From the NCBI GenBank assembly GCA_025354965.1, contig JANXLW010000362.1, positions 1-23,162 on the forward strand: a stretch of DNA of 23,162 nucleotides. Reading direction: 5' to 3'. Source of the stretch: Betaproteobacteria bacterium. GTDB lineage: Bacteria > Pseudomonadota > Gammaproteobacteria > Burkholderiales > Burkholderiaceae_C. The notes beneath the pieces were generated by a model, which made no database searches, was not told where the DNA came from, and was given only the letters and a program-made list of their open reading frames with translations. Shown piece after piece: positions 8,089 to 15,442 of the stretch (its first letter is position 1; each line of letters begins with the position of its first letter). A program made the position numbers and the translations under genes.

Positions 8089-8367
8089 ATGCGCTCGATC
8101 TTTGGCCTTTTAAGTTTGATTTTGGTCCTGCTATTTGTCGGGTTTTTGGCAAGGACGCAACTCAACACTGTGACTGTGATCAGGACGCCTGGGGTTAGCG
8201 GTTCTGCCGCGTCAGCAACACCGTTTGCGCCCGAAGCCAGCGCTGCGGGTAACGCACTTTCGCAACCCCAACAGATCCAGCAGCAGATAAAGGCTGCAAC
8301 CGAAGCTGCGATGCAGGGAACCAAGACTCTGACCGACGATCACCCCGAGACACCCCAGAAAAATTGA
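8089..8367 (+). CDS. Small single-pass membrane protein, unknown function
   Basis: This 92-residue protein starts at ATG 8089, four bases after the paiB-like stop. Residues 3-21 (SIFGLLSLILVLLFVGFLA) form one strong membrane helix or uncleaved signal anchor. The rest is low-complexity and rich in Ala, Thr, Pro and Gln (for example SQPQQIQQQIKAATEAAMQG), probably exposed to the periplasm. I do not recognise a domain. The frame remains open upstream into the paiB-like gene, but the ATG immediately before the membrane helix is the sensible start. Its stop is two bases from the ATG of the tadA fusion, so it is likely co-transcribed with it. Confidence 0.65.
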   Translation: MRSIFGLLSLILVLLFVGFLARTQLNTVTVIRTPGVSGSAASATPFAPEASAAGNALSQPQQIQQQIKAATEAAMQGTKTLTDDHPETPQKN

Positions 8368-8369
8368 CC

Positions 8370-9755
8370 ATGATCTCAAACGCCACGGATGCAGACTTGA
8401 TGACCCAGGCGCTGACCCAGGCACACGCTGCTGGGTTTGCTGGCGAAGTGCCGGTAGGTGCAGTGGTGGTTAAAAATGGTGTGGTCATCGCTAGCGGCCG
8501 CAACTCACCGATTGATGCGCATGATCCGACCGCGCATGCTGAAATCATGGCGCTGCGGGCGGCAGCTCAGGCTGTGGGCAATTACCGTCTGGAAGACTGT
8601 GAACTTTTCGTTACGCTGGAGCCGTGTGCCATGTGTGTCGGTGCCATGCTGCATGCGCGTTTGAAGCGTGTCGTATTTGGCGCACTAGACCCCAAAACGG
8701 GCGCAGCGGGTTCGCTTGTTGACTTGTTTGCTGTCGATCAGCTTAACCATCAGACGCAGGTGTTGGGCGGGGTGTTGGCGTCTGAATGTGCGGAAGTGCT
8801 GCAAAACTTTTTCAGACAAAAACGCGATCATGTTCGATTGAGTAGTAGCCCCGTTCGCGAAGACGCCGTGCGAACACCAGAGGCACGATTTGAGAAACTC
8901 GCTAGCTACCCATGGCAGGCCCACTACCTGAGCGATTTGCCAGCGCTGGCCGGCCTGCGCATGCACTATCTGGATGAAGGCCCGCGCGATGCGCCGTTAA
9001 CCTATCTCTGCCTGCATGGCAATCCGGCCTGGAGCTATCTGTACCGAAAGATGATACCGACATTTCTGGTCAGCGCAAACCGGGTAGTGGCACCCGACCT
9101 GATCGGTTTTGGCAAGAGCGACAAACCCAAAAAGGATACTTTTCACTCGTTTAGCTGGCATCGGAAGGTGCTGCTGGAATTTGTGGAGCGATTGGATCTT
9201 AAAAACATCGTGCTGGTGGTGCAGGACTGGGGCGGCTTGCTGGGTCTGACCTTGCCGCTGGCAAGCGAAAGTCGTTACAGCGGTCTGCTTGTGATGAATA
9301 CCGCGCTGGGCACTGGCGACATCCCTTTGTCGGCGGGCTTTTTAGCGTGGCGCGAGATGTGCGCCAGGAACCCCGAATTCGATATTGGCCGTCTGTTTGC
9401 GCGCAGCGACCCACTGCTAAGCGCACAGGAATGTGCCGCCTATGAGGCCCCCTTTCCGGACAGCGGCCACCGCGCCGCACTGCGGGTTTTTCCGCGCATG
9501 GTGCCTGAATTTGAAAATTCAGACGGCGCGGCCATTTCAAGGCAGGCACGCGAATTCTGGCGTGACCGATGGAACGGCCAGACCATGATGGCGATTGGTT
9601 GCAAAGATCCAGTACTTGGTCTGCCTGTGATGCACAAACTGCAGCAATTGATTCGCGGCTGTCCGCCACCCCTGCTCATTGAGCAGGCCGGGCACTTTGT
9701 ACAAGAGCAGGGCGAGCCCATCGCCCAGGCCGCGGTAAAGTATTTCACCCGTTAG
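8370..9755 (+). CDS. tadA: Fusion: tRNA adenosine(34) deaminase TadA + haloalkane dehalogenase-like alpha/beta hydrolase
   Basis: One uninterrupted 461-residue frame (ATG 8370) joins two enzymes. Residues 1-152 are TadA, which makes inosine at the wobble base of tRNA-Arg(ACG). Zinc and catalytic motifs are HAEIMAL (His56, Glu58) and LEPCAMCVGAML (Cys86, Cys89), ending in FFRQKR. After a linker of about 14 residues, residues about 167-461 closely follow Xanthobacter DhlA. Shared stretches are HGNPAWSYLYRKMIP, VVQDWGG (nucleophile Asp286, halide-binding Trp287), FLAWREM (second halide Trp327), GCKDPVLG (acid Asp413) and GHFVQE (base His442). These residues fit a haloalkane dehalogenase; the substrate is unknown and an epoxide hydrolase or esterase role is possible. 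DhlA has Glu56 where this protein has Asn218. An in-frame upstream TTG at 8364 could add two residues. ldcA follows on the same strand. Confidence 0.9.
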   Translation: MISNATDADLMTQALTQAHAAGFAGEVPVGAVVVKNGVVIASGRNSPIDAHDPTAHAEIMALRAAAQAVGNYRLEDCELFVTLEPCAMCVGAMLHARLKRVVFGALDPKTGAAGSLVDLFAVDQLNHQTQVLGGVLASECAEVLQNFFRQKRDHVRLSSSPVREDAVRTPEARFEKLASYPWQAHYLSDLPALAGLRMHYLDEGPRDAPLTYLCLHGNPAWSYLYRKMIPTFLVSANRVVAPDLIGFGKSDKPKKDTFHSFSWHRKVLLEFVERLDLKNIVLVVQDWGGLLGLTLPLASESRYSGLLVMNTALGTGDIPLSAGFLAWREMCARNPEFDIGRLFARSDPLLSAQECAAYEAPFPDSGHRAALRVFPRMVPEFENSDGAAISRQAREFWRDRWNGQTMMAIGCKDPVLGLPVMHKLQQLIRGCPPPLLIEQAGHFVQEQGEPIAQAAVKYFTR

Positions 9756-9781
9756 AAATTCAGATTCGGCCCCCGCTTTTC

Positions 9782-10759
9782 ATGAAAAAACACATCTATC
9801 TCTATTCGCCGTCGGGCGCTGTGCGCGACAAGGCCGCCTTTAAACGCGGTGTAGCGCGACTCAAGGCGCTGGGGCATGAGGTCGAGATCGATGAAGCCGC
9901 GCTGGTCAGCCACCTGCGCTTCGCTGGCGACGATGAGACCCGCCTGGCTGCCATCCACCGGGCCGCTGCCAGTGGCGCCGATGTCGCCTTGATTTCGCGC
10001 GGCGGCTACGGCCTGACCCGCATTCTGGATGGCATTCATTACAAAGTGGTGGCCAAAGCGATCGAACGAGGAACCCAATTTGTCGGCATCAGTGATTTCA
10101 CCGCGTTTCAGTGTGCCGTATTGGCACGCACCGGCAGTATCACTTGGGCCGGTCCGGCGCTGTGCGAAGGTTTTGGGGTTGGCGGCAAGCCTGACTTAGA
10201 TGATGGTCACGGGCACGGCGAGCAGCAAGTGCCTGACGACATCATGGAGGCTTGCTTTGGTGATTTCATTTCCGGACAAGGGGAGGGCGCGGGCTGGCGA
10301 CAAAACCGTGACCACAACCCGATAGTTAGCTATCACATAAAAAAATCAATTCTTTGGGGTGGCAACCTGTCGGTACTGAATTCTTTGTTGGGCACACCAT
10401 ATTTTCCGCCGATCAAAGCGGGAATACTTTTTCTGGAAGATGTCGCCGAGCACCCTTACCGCATCGAGCGAATGTTGACACAACTGTTACATGCTGGCGT
10501 TTTAAGTCGGCAAAGAGCGATTGTCTTGGGTCAGTTCACTGAGTACAAACTCACGTCGCATGACCGGGGCTACAAATTTCAGACCGTTGTCGATTGGTTG
10601 CGCCAGCAGATCAAGGTACCCGTGCTCACGAACTTGCCCTATGGCCACGTTGCCACCAAAGTGATGTTGCCTGTGGGTGCCCTATCTGGTTTACTGGTGG
10701 AACAACGCGATGCTCTGCTGTTTTGGGGTCACGAGCAGAAAGCCGTGGATATGACCTAA
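9782..10759 (+). CDS. ldcA: Muramoyltetrapeptide carboxypeptidase (LD-carboxypeptidase, S66)
   Basis: This 325-residue protein belongs to peptidase family S66, which removes the terminal D-alanine from murein tetrapeptides in the cytosol during cell-wall recycling. Motifs in order: SPSGAV near the N-terminus; RGGYGLTRIL (73-82); the nucleophile Ser104 in VGISDFTAF; WGGNLSVLNSLLGTPY (192-207); and the Glu219 and His289 of the Ser-Glu-His triad in FLEDVAEHPYR and LPYGHV. A His/Gly/Asp-rich patch, DDGHGHGEQQ (140-149), sits in a usually variable loop. It follows the tadA fusion by 26 bases on the same strand and is probably in the same transcript. No Shine-Dalgarno sequence is obvious. No other murein recycling gene is adjacent. 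Confidence 0.92.
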   Translation: MKKHIYLYSPSGAVRDKAAFKRGVARLKALGHEVEIDEAALVSHLRFAGDDETRLAAIHRAAASGADVALISRGGYGLTRILDGIHYKVVAKAIERGTQFVGISDFTAFQCAVLARTGSITWAGPALCEGFGVGGKPDLDDGHGHGEQQVPDDIMEACFGDFISGQGEGAGWRQNRDHNPIVSYHIKKSILWGGNLSVLNSLLGTPYFPPIKAGILFLEDVAEHPYRIERMLTQLLHAGVLSRQRAIVLGQFTEYKLTSHDRGYKFQTVVDWLRQQIKVPVLTNLPYGHVATKVMLPVGALSGLLVEQRDALLFWGHEQKAVDMT

Positions 10760-10792
10760 ACTGTGTCCAGGTAAAAAAAGGGTTTGTCGGGA

Positions 10793-11707
10793 ATGAGCGT
10801 TCACTCTACTGTCGTATTCACCGATCTGTTCGGCAGCACCAGTGTCTTTGAAGCCCTTGGCAATGCGCAGGCAACGCAGGCCGTGACCCAGGTAACAACC
10901 TGGATTGCAAAAACCATTGAATCGCATGGTGGCCGGGTTGTCAAAATGCTGGGTGATGGTGTGTTGGCTTTGTTTTTGGACAATCCGTCTGCCATCAATG
11001 CGGTGGTGGAGGTGCAGCGCAAACATCAACAGCGCATGGGCCAGATACCGGCTGCCAACCGGATGCCGATTCGCATTGGCGTCGCTAGTGGTGATGTCGA
11101 AATTGTGGCGGGTGACTGCTACGGCGACGCTGTCAATGTAGCGGCCCGGCTAAGCGATCTGTCCGGCCCACAACAAATTTGGGCGAACAGTGCGGCACTG
11201 GACGGAGCGGCTGAGGCAGAGGGTGTGCGCTTTCGTATGTTGGGTCCGATCAGCATCCGGGGCCGAGCCGAACCGTGTACCGTCTACCAGGTCGACTGGC
11301 AGGAAGACGTTGCATCAGGCTTTCTGACGATGCAATCGGACCTTGTTCCAATACAGGACTCGGCCCGTGCGGATGCCTTGGGCGGCCAGATTGAGCTGGT
11401 CTGGTTAGACCACAAAAAAGTCTATAAATCGTTTGAATTGCCGATTCATATTGGACGCCTGCGGCAGGCCGAATTTGTCATTAACGATCCCCGAGTTTCT
11501 CGAACACACGCTCGAATAGACTGGCGCAACGGTAGCATGATGTTCGTGGATGTCAGCTCCTACGGTAGCTGGCTACGCTTTTCCGGCGGCGGCTCGGATC
11601 TCTTGCTCAGGCGGGAAGAATGTGTGCTGCATGGGCGTGGTGAGATTGCACTTGGATCTTCATTCGCGGATCCTAGTGCGCCCACAATCAGCTTTTCGGT
11701 TTCCTAA
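10793..11707 (+). CDS. Class III adenylate/guanylate cyclase with C-terminal FHA domain
   Basis: This 304-residue protein (ATG 10793) has two domains. Residues about 3-165 form a class III cyclase catalytic domain. Metal-binding Asp11 lies in VVFTDLFGST and Asp55 in KMLGDGVLALF. Lys51 and Asp108 occupy the positions that select adenine in adenylate cyclases, and Asn115 and Arg119 in YGDAVNVAARL are the transition-state pair. All six canonical residues are present, so activity on ATP is likely. Residues about 200-295 form a forkhead-associated (phosphothreonine-binding) domain with the core FELPIHIGR and VSRTHARIDW; the usual Asn-Gly-Thr turn is SSYGSW here. There is no membrane segment, so it is probably a cytosolic cyclase controlled by a Ser/Thr kinase partner. 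No kinase is visible nearby. Confidence 0.88.
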   Translation: MSVHSTVVFTDLFGSTSVFEALGNAQATQAVTQVTTWIAKTIESHGGRVVKMLGDGVLALFLDNPSAINAVVEVQRKHQQRMGQIPAANRMPIRIGVASGDVEIVAGDCYGDAVNVAARLSDLSGPQQIWANSAALDGAAEAEGVRFRMLGPISIRGRAEPCTVYQVDWQEDVASGFLTMQSDLVPIQDSARADALGGQIELVWLDHKKVYKSFELPIHIGRLRQAEFVINDPRVSRTHARIDWRNGSMMFVDVSSYGSWLRFSGGGSDLLLRREECVLHGRGEIALGSSFADPSAPTISFSVS

Positions 11708-11887
11708 AGTTGTAGGAACAAGTTAAACCTGCCAACCACGCTCTTTTGAAATCAGGGGTTTGCGTCCGAATCAATTTTAGTTCGCATGTTGGACACAGAT
11801 TTACTTCGACGGATGACAGAAATATCTCAAGATATCATAGGCTTTATATTAACATAATATACATCGTATGAAGTTATACAAGGGGCG
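11708..11887. other. AT-rich convergent intergenic region
   Basis: This 180-base gap separates the convergent cyclase-FHA and ankyrin genes. It holds no plausible gene. Its last 70 bases are strikingly AT-rich compared with the surroundings. ATATCTCAAGATAT (11822-11835) can form only a weak five-pair hairpin with a four-base loop and no G/C-rich stem. I see no proper bidirectional terminator. Confidence 0.6.
11871..11880 (+). repeat. 10-base direct repeat, copy 1 (AAGTTATACA)
   Basis: AAGTTATACA occurs here, just past the 3' end of the ankyrin gene, and again at 12534-12543 in the same orientation. Both copies sit in AT-rich patches. This may be a trace of insertion or chance similarity between AT-rich tracts; there is no accompanying transposase. 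Confidence 0.35.
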
Positions 11888-12571
11888 TCACCAAGCTCCA
11901 GTCGGCTGACGGCGCCGGATGAAGGCAGCAATGATGGCTGCTGAATCGGCTCGCTCGGCGCGTTGCGCAAAGTCGATGGCCGACAAACCAAGGTCATTCC
12001 TGAGCATGGGATCGGCGCCAGCCTCAAGCAGCAACTTCACTGCCGCTGGCGTGCCGTATTGCGCAGCCATCATGAGCGGCGTGCTGCCGTTGGGCGATTG
12101 GGCGTCAATGTACGCGTAGTTCTCCAGCAATAAATCAATCACAGCCAGATGTCCATTTGTCGCCGCGTAATGTAAAGGCGCCCATCCTGGCTTGTTGACA
12201 TCTGCACCTTTCGCTATGAGCTGCACACACCATTCCTTGAGGCCATGCAGCGACGCCAGCATCAGCGCGCTTTCATCCTGAGCGGAGCGTGCCTCGACAT
12301 TGATATTGGGCCAGCTGAGCAAAACGCTGGTTACCTTGAGCGATGACTCACGAATCGCCAAAAAAAGACCGTGTTCGCCCCCCGGACTCAGGGTATTGGC
12401 ATCAAAGCCCCGACTCAGCAACGCGGTAACGGTGTCGGCATCATCCCGTTTGATGGCGGTAAAAAAATCGTCATATGAACCAGCACTACAGAATGAATAT
12501 GTATATAAAACAATGATATATATCAAATACTTAAAGTTATACATTAGATTATAAAAAGAGGAAAATCTCAC
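11888..12571 (-). CDS. Exported ankyrin-repeat protein
   Basis: This 227-residue protein has a hydrophobic signal segment at residues about 10-29 (MYNFKYLIYIIVLYTYSFCS), followed by four to five ankyrin repeats. The clearest are ESALMLASLHGLKEWCVQLI, APLHYAATNGHLAVIDLLLE, STPLMMAAQYGTPAAVKLLL and LSAIDFAQRAERADSAAIIA. It is therefore likely periplasmic and involved in protein binding, with no known partner. The start taken is GTG 12571: it overlaps the tatD stop (GTGA) and follows an AGAGGGG ribosome-binding stretch seven bases upstream. ATG 12544 is the alternative and would start directly at the signal segment. An ankyrin gene after tatD is an arrangement I recall in Comamonadaceae. Bases encoding the N-terminus are much more AT-rich than the repeat-coding part. 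Confidence 0.85.
   Translation of the reverse strand: MRFSSFYNLMYNFKYLIYIIVLYTYSFCSAGSYDDFFTAIKRDDADTVTALLSRGFDANTLSPGGEHGLFLAIRESSLKVTSVLLSWPNINVEARSAQDESALMLASLHGLKEWCVQLIAKGADVNKPGWAPLHYAATNGHLAVIDLLLENYAYIDAQSPNGSTPLMMAAQYGTPAAVKLLLEAGADPMLRNDLGLSAIDFAQRAERADSAAIIAAFIRRRQPTGAW
12534..12543 (+). repeat. 10-base direct repeat, copy 2 (AAGTTATACA)
   Basis: This is the second copy of the 10-base word at 11871-11880. It lies within the first codons of the ankyrin gene, in the AT-rich tract encoding the signal segment. The two copies bracket most of the ankyrin coding region. Confidence 0.35.
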
Positions 12572-13362
12572 TGCAACACCCCTCTGAACAACGTATTGAA
12601 GTTGTAGCTGGTCACTTCCGCAATCTCCTCCACCGTCACCTTTCTGAGCGCCGCCAACGCGGCAGCAACAAAAGGAACGAGCGAAGGATTGTTGGTTTTG
12701 CCGCGATACGGCACCGGTGCCAGGTAGGGACTGTCCGTTTCAATCAGAACACGGTCAAGTGGTACAAACGCCGCAATATCGCGCAAGTCCTGTGCGTTTT
12801 TAAAGGTCAAGATACCCGAAAATGAAATATAAAAACCCATGTCCAGCGCCGCACGCGCTACTTGGGCGGTCTCGGTAAAGCAATGAAAGACCCCGCCGGC
12901 GCTGCCGACCGATCCGTCCTCCCCCTCCTCCCGCAAAATGGCCAGGGTATCAACCGAAGCGGAACGGGTGTGAATCACCAGCGGCAGGCAGAGCTGGCGC
13001 GCCGCCCGGATATGGACGCGGAAGCGGTCGCGTTGCCAGGCCATGTCGGCCTCGTTGCGATCTCCCATACGGTAGTAGTCGAGACCTGTTTCACCCATGC
13101 CGACCACGCGCGGCAGGTGGCCCAGGTTCAACAAATCTTCCAGACTGGGCTCGGTGACGCCCTCGTTGTCCGGATGCACGCCGACCGTTGCCCAAAAATT
13201 ATCGTAGCGGGTGGCTAACTCGTGAACGGCAGAAAACTCTTCGAGTGTCGTGCAGATACAAAGGGCTCGTGTCACTTGCGCTTCGGTCATCGCCTGGCGA
13301 ATCGCAGGTAGTTGCGAGACCAGTTCGGGATATGTCAAATGACAGTGCGAATCGGTAAACAT
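12568..13362 (-). CDS. tatD: TatD-family metal-dependent DNase
   Basis: This protein of 264 residues (from ATG 13362) has the TatD/YcfH amidohydrolase-like barrel. Metal ligands are His6 and His8 in MFTDSHCHL and Glu91 in GMGETGLDYY, with His131 in LVIHTRSA, the FHCFTE motif and the aspartate of ETDSPYLAPVPYRGK. Members are 3'-5' exonucleases acting on DNA or RNA, and some act on D-tyrosyl-tRNA. The frame could start seven codons earlier at a GTG, but MFTDSHCHL is the family-typical N-terminus. It sits between pilZ and the ankyrin gene and shares four bases with the GTG start of the latter. Confidence 0.94.
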   Translation of the reverse strand: MFTDSHCHLTYPELVSQLPAIRQAMTEAQVTRALCICTTLEEFSAVHELATRYDNFWATVGVHPDNEGVTEPSLEDLLNLGHLPRVVGMGETGLDYYRMGDRNEADMAWQRDRFRVHIRAARQLCLPLVIHTRSASVDTLAILREEGEDGSVGSAGGVFHCFTETAQVARAALDMGFYISFSGILTFKNAQDLRDIAAFVPLDRVLIETDSPYLAPVPYRGKTNNPSLVPFVAAALAALRKVTVEEIAEVTSYNFNTLFRGVLQ

Positions 13363-13406
13363 GGGCAATCGTGTTGGCAACACCGCCGACCGACCGGGTT
13401 GCCGCT

Positions 13407-13769
13407 TCAGATGGTTTGCGTAGCCCGATCAGATGCCATATGGGCACCCAGAATCTCTTCAATCTTGAGCCTGATCAGACGCGATTTTTCGTCTTTGGGG
13501 AACTGCACGCCAACGCCTTGGGTGCGGTTGTTGGCCGCTTTGTTGGGTGTCACCCACGCCACTTTCCCGGCAATGGGGTAGCGTTGAGGGTCCTCTGGCA
13601 GTGACAGCAGCACGTAAACATCGTCGCCAAGTTTGTATTCGCGAGATGTTGGTATAAACACCCCCCCTTCTGTAAACAGCGGAATATAGGCTGCGTAAAG
13701 TGCAGACTTTTCCTTGATCGCCAATTGAATGACGCTTGGGCGGGGAGTGGATACAGGTGAATTACTCAT
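13407..13769 (-). CDS. pilZ: PilZ-domain protein (type IV pilus assembly type)
   Basis: This 120-residue protein fits the stand-alone PilZ family. It contains LAIKEKSALYAAYIPLFTEG and GGVFIPTSREYKLGDDVYVL, then GKVAWVTP and GVGVQFPKDE. As in Pseudomonas and Xanthomonas PilZ itself, the N-terminal RxxxR c-di-GMP-binding motif is missing, so it probably works in type IV pilus biogenesis (with PilB/FimX-type partners) without binding c-di-GMP. Placement directly after holB (nine bases) matches the holB-pilZ pairing of gamma- and betaproteobacteria. No other pilus gene is present. Confidence 0.9.
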   Translation of the reverse strand: MSNSPVSTPRPSVIQLAIKEKSALYAAYIPLFTEGGVFIPTSREYKLGDDVYVLLSLPEDPQRYPIAGKVAWVTPNKAANNRTQGVGVQFPKDEKSRLIRLKIEEILGAHMASDRATQTI

Positions 13770-13778
13770 GATGGGTCA

Positions 13779-14780
13779 TTAGAGCCTCGAGTTTAGGGCG
13801 GATTGGGCCTGGCTCACAAGCGCTTCCAGCATCAAGCCAGTATTGAACGGGTGCTCCACGGTTCGGGTAGTGGCCGCCAATGCCTTCGCCCAAGCCGTCA
13901 AAGAATTGAAAGAGCTCCCTGAGGGAAGGTCGGCGGATTCAAAAAAACGCGGATTGGCACCGGTCTTGACAGCCAGCGCGTCGTGGCACAACTTGTGCAG
14001 AGCGTCCACGGCTAGCGCTGGTGACCAGTCTTTGAACACACTGACATCACCCTGCTGCATCGCTCTGGGCAGCTGGACCCAGGTTTGTGCATCCCGGCCT
14101 GCCTGTGCAAACAGCAGGGCGTCGGCCGGGCGACCCCCGGCAGCACGCAACAAGATCGCGGCCTGCGTCGGCGCGACGCCCTGCCCTTGCAGCCAGTCCA
14201 GCGCGGTATCGGTCGGGGGCCACGCCATGCTGTGGCTCAGGCAACGACTTCGGATCGTTGGCAGCAGTTGGTGGACAGCTTCGCTTCCAAGAACAAATTT
14301 CACGTCGCCGGGTGGCTCTTCCAGAGTCTTGAGCAGAGCGTTGGCGGTGACGTGATTCATGCGTTCAGCAGGAAACACCAGCACCGCCTTGACACCACCC
14401 CTGGCGCTGGTACGTTGAGAAAATTCGACGGCTTCGCGCATCGCTTCAACCCGTATTTCCTTGCTCGCTTTGCGCTTCTTGTCGTCGATGTCGGACTGCG
14501 CTTTTTCACTCAAGGGCCAACCCAACTCCAGCATCTGGGTCTCTGGCATCAGGACACACAAATCGGCATGGGTACGCACGTCAATGGCGTGACAGCTACC
14601 GCACAAGCCGCAGGCGCCCTGTGCGGATGGTTTGTCGCATAGCCAGGCGCGAACCAACTCAAGGGCCAGGCTGTATTGCCCCAACCCTGACGGCCCAGCC
14701 AGCAACCAGGCGTGGCCGCGCTGGGTCAGCAGTGCCTCGGCTTGCGCGGAAATCCAAGGCGCCAACGCAGTCGGGCTCAT
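13779..14780 (-). CDS. holB: DNA polymerase III subunit delta'
   Basis: This 333-residue protein is the delta' subunit of the clamp loader. Its AAA+ N-terminus has a degenerate P-loop, AGPSGLGQYSLA, without the nucleotide-binding lysine, as expected for delta'. The four-cysteine zinc module is at Cys48, Cys57, Cys60 and Cys63 (CGLCGSC). Further motifs are VFPAERMNHVTANALLKTLE and EEPPGDVKFVL, then PTIRSRC, the sensor/SRC-like segment. The start overlaps the tmk stop by four bases (ATGA), and pilZ follows at nine bases. The position in the tmk-holB-pilZ-tatD operon supports the call. Confidence 0.95.
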   Translation of the reverse strand: MSPTALAPWISAQAEALLTQRGHAWLLAGPSGLGQYSLALELVRAWLCDKPSAQGACGLCGSCHAIDVRTHADLCVLMPETQMLELGWPLSEKAQSDIDDKKRKASKEIRVEAMREAVEFSQRTSARGGVKAVLVFPAERMNHVTANALLKTLEEPPGDVKFVLGSEAVHQLLPTIRSRCLSHSMAWPPTDTALDWLQGQGVAPTQAAILLRAAGGRPADALLFAQAGRDAQTWVQLPRAMQQGDVSVFKDWSPALAVDALHKLCHDALAVKTGANPRFFESADLPSGSSFNSLTAWAKALAATTRTVEHPFNTGLMLEALVSQAQSALNSRL

Positions 14781-15436
14781 GGCAACCAGCCCTTGGCCTG
14801 AACCGCCCCTAAAACGTCGCGCCAGACGGTATCGCGGTCGGCGTTGGCGTCGATGCGGGCAAAGCGTTCGGGGCAGGCCATCATGCGATTGCGATAGCCG
14901 CCAGCGACACGCCCAAAAAACTCAACCGGTTGCGTCTCGAATTTGTCCGGGGCTCTCGCACCCTGCAAACGTTGTGCCGCAATTTCGGCTGGCAGATCAA
15001 ACCACACGGTTAGATCGGGCTGACGGATAAAGTTGGCCGTTGGCGATCCGGTCGATTGAACCCAATGCTCCAGAATTGAAAGCATCGCCAGGTCAAAGCC
15101 GCGTCCGCCACCCTGGTAGGCAAAGGTCGCGTCAGTAAATCGGTCGCACAACACAATTTCACCGCGCCGCAGTGCGGGTTCGATAACCTTTTGCAGATGA
15201 TCACGGCGGGCTGCAAACACCAGCAACGCCTCTGTCATCGCGTCCATGGCATCATTCAACACGATGACACGAAGCTTTTCAGCCACTGCTGTACCGCCCG
15301 GCTCGCGCGTCACGGTCAAGGCCCTGCCCTGAGCCTTAAAAGTCTGCGCCAGCGCGTCGATATGCGTCGACTTTCCTGCGCCATCAATACCTTCAAAGCT
15401 GATGAATAAACCCTCCAAGTAAGCTCCTGTTGCCAT
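14777..15436 (-). CDS. tmk: Thymidylate kinase
   Basis: This 219-residue protein phosphorylates dTMP to dTDP. It has the P-loop EGIDGAGKST (residues 15-24), the REPGGT segment (44-49) and the DRFTDATFAYQGGGRG region (98-113) corresponding to the DRY/substrate-binding motif. The length is usual for bacterial Tmk (about 205-220). The start is ATG 15436; the seven residues ahead of the conserved LFISFEG are a little longer than in E. coli. It lies six bases after mltG and overlaps holB by four bases. Confidence 0.97.
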   Translation of the reverse strand: MATGAYLEGLFISFEGIDGAGKSTHIDALAQTFKAQGRALTVTREPGGTAVAEKLRVIVLNDAMDAMTEALLVFAARRDHLQKVIEPALRRGEIVLCDRFTDATFAYQGGGRGFDLAMLSILEHWVQSTGSPTANFIRQPDLTVWFDLPAEIAAQRLQGARAPDKFETQPVEFFGRVAGGYRNRMMACPERFARIDANADRDTVWRDVLGAVQAKGWLP

Positions 15437-15442
15437 TTGTTC

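Noticed and set aside
11822..11835. Palindrome ATATCTCAAGATAT as a bidirectional terminator
   Set aside because: The stem is only five A/T-dominated pairs without a G/C core or T-run; it is too weak to support a terminator call.
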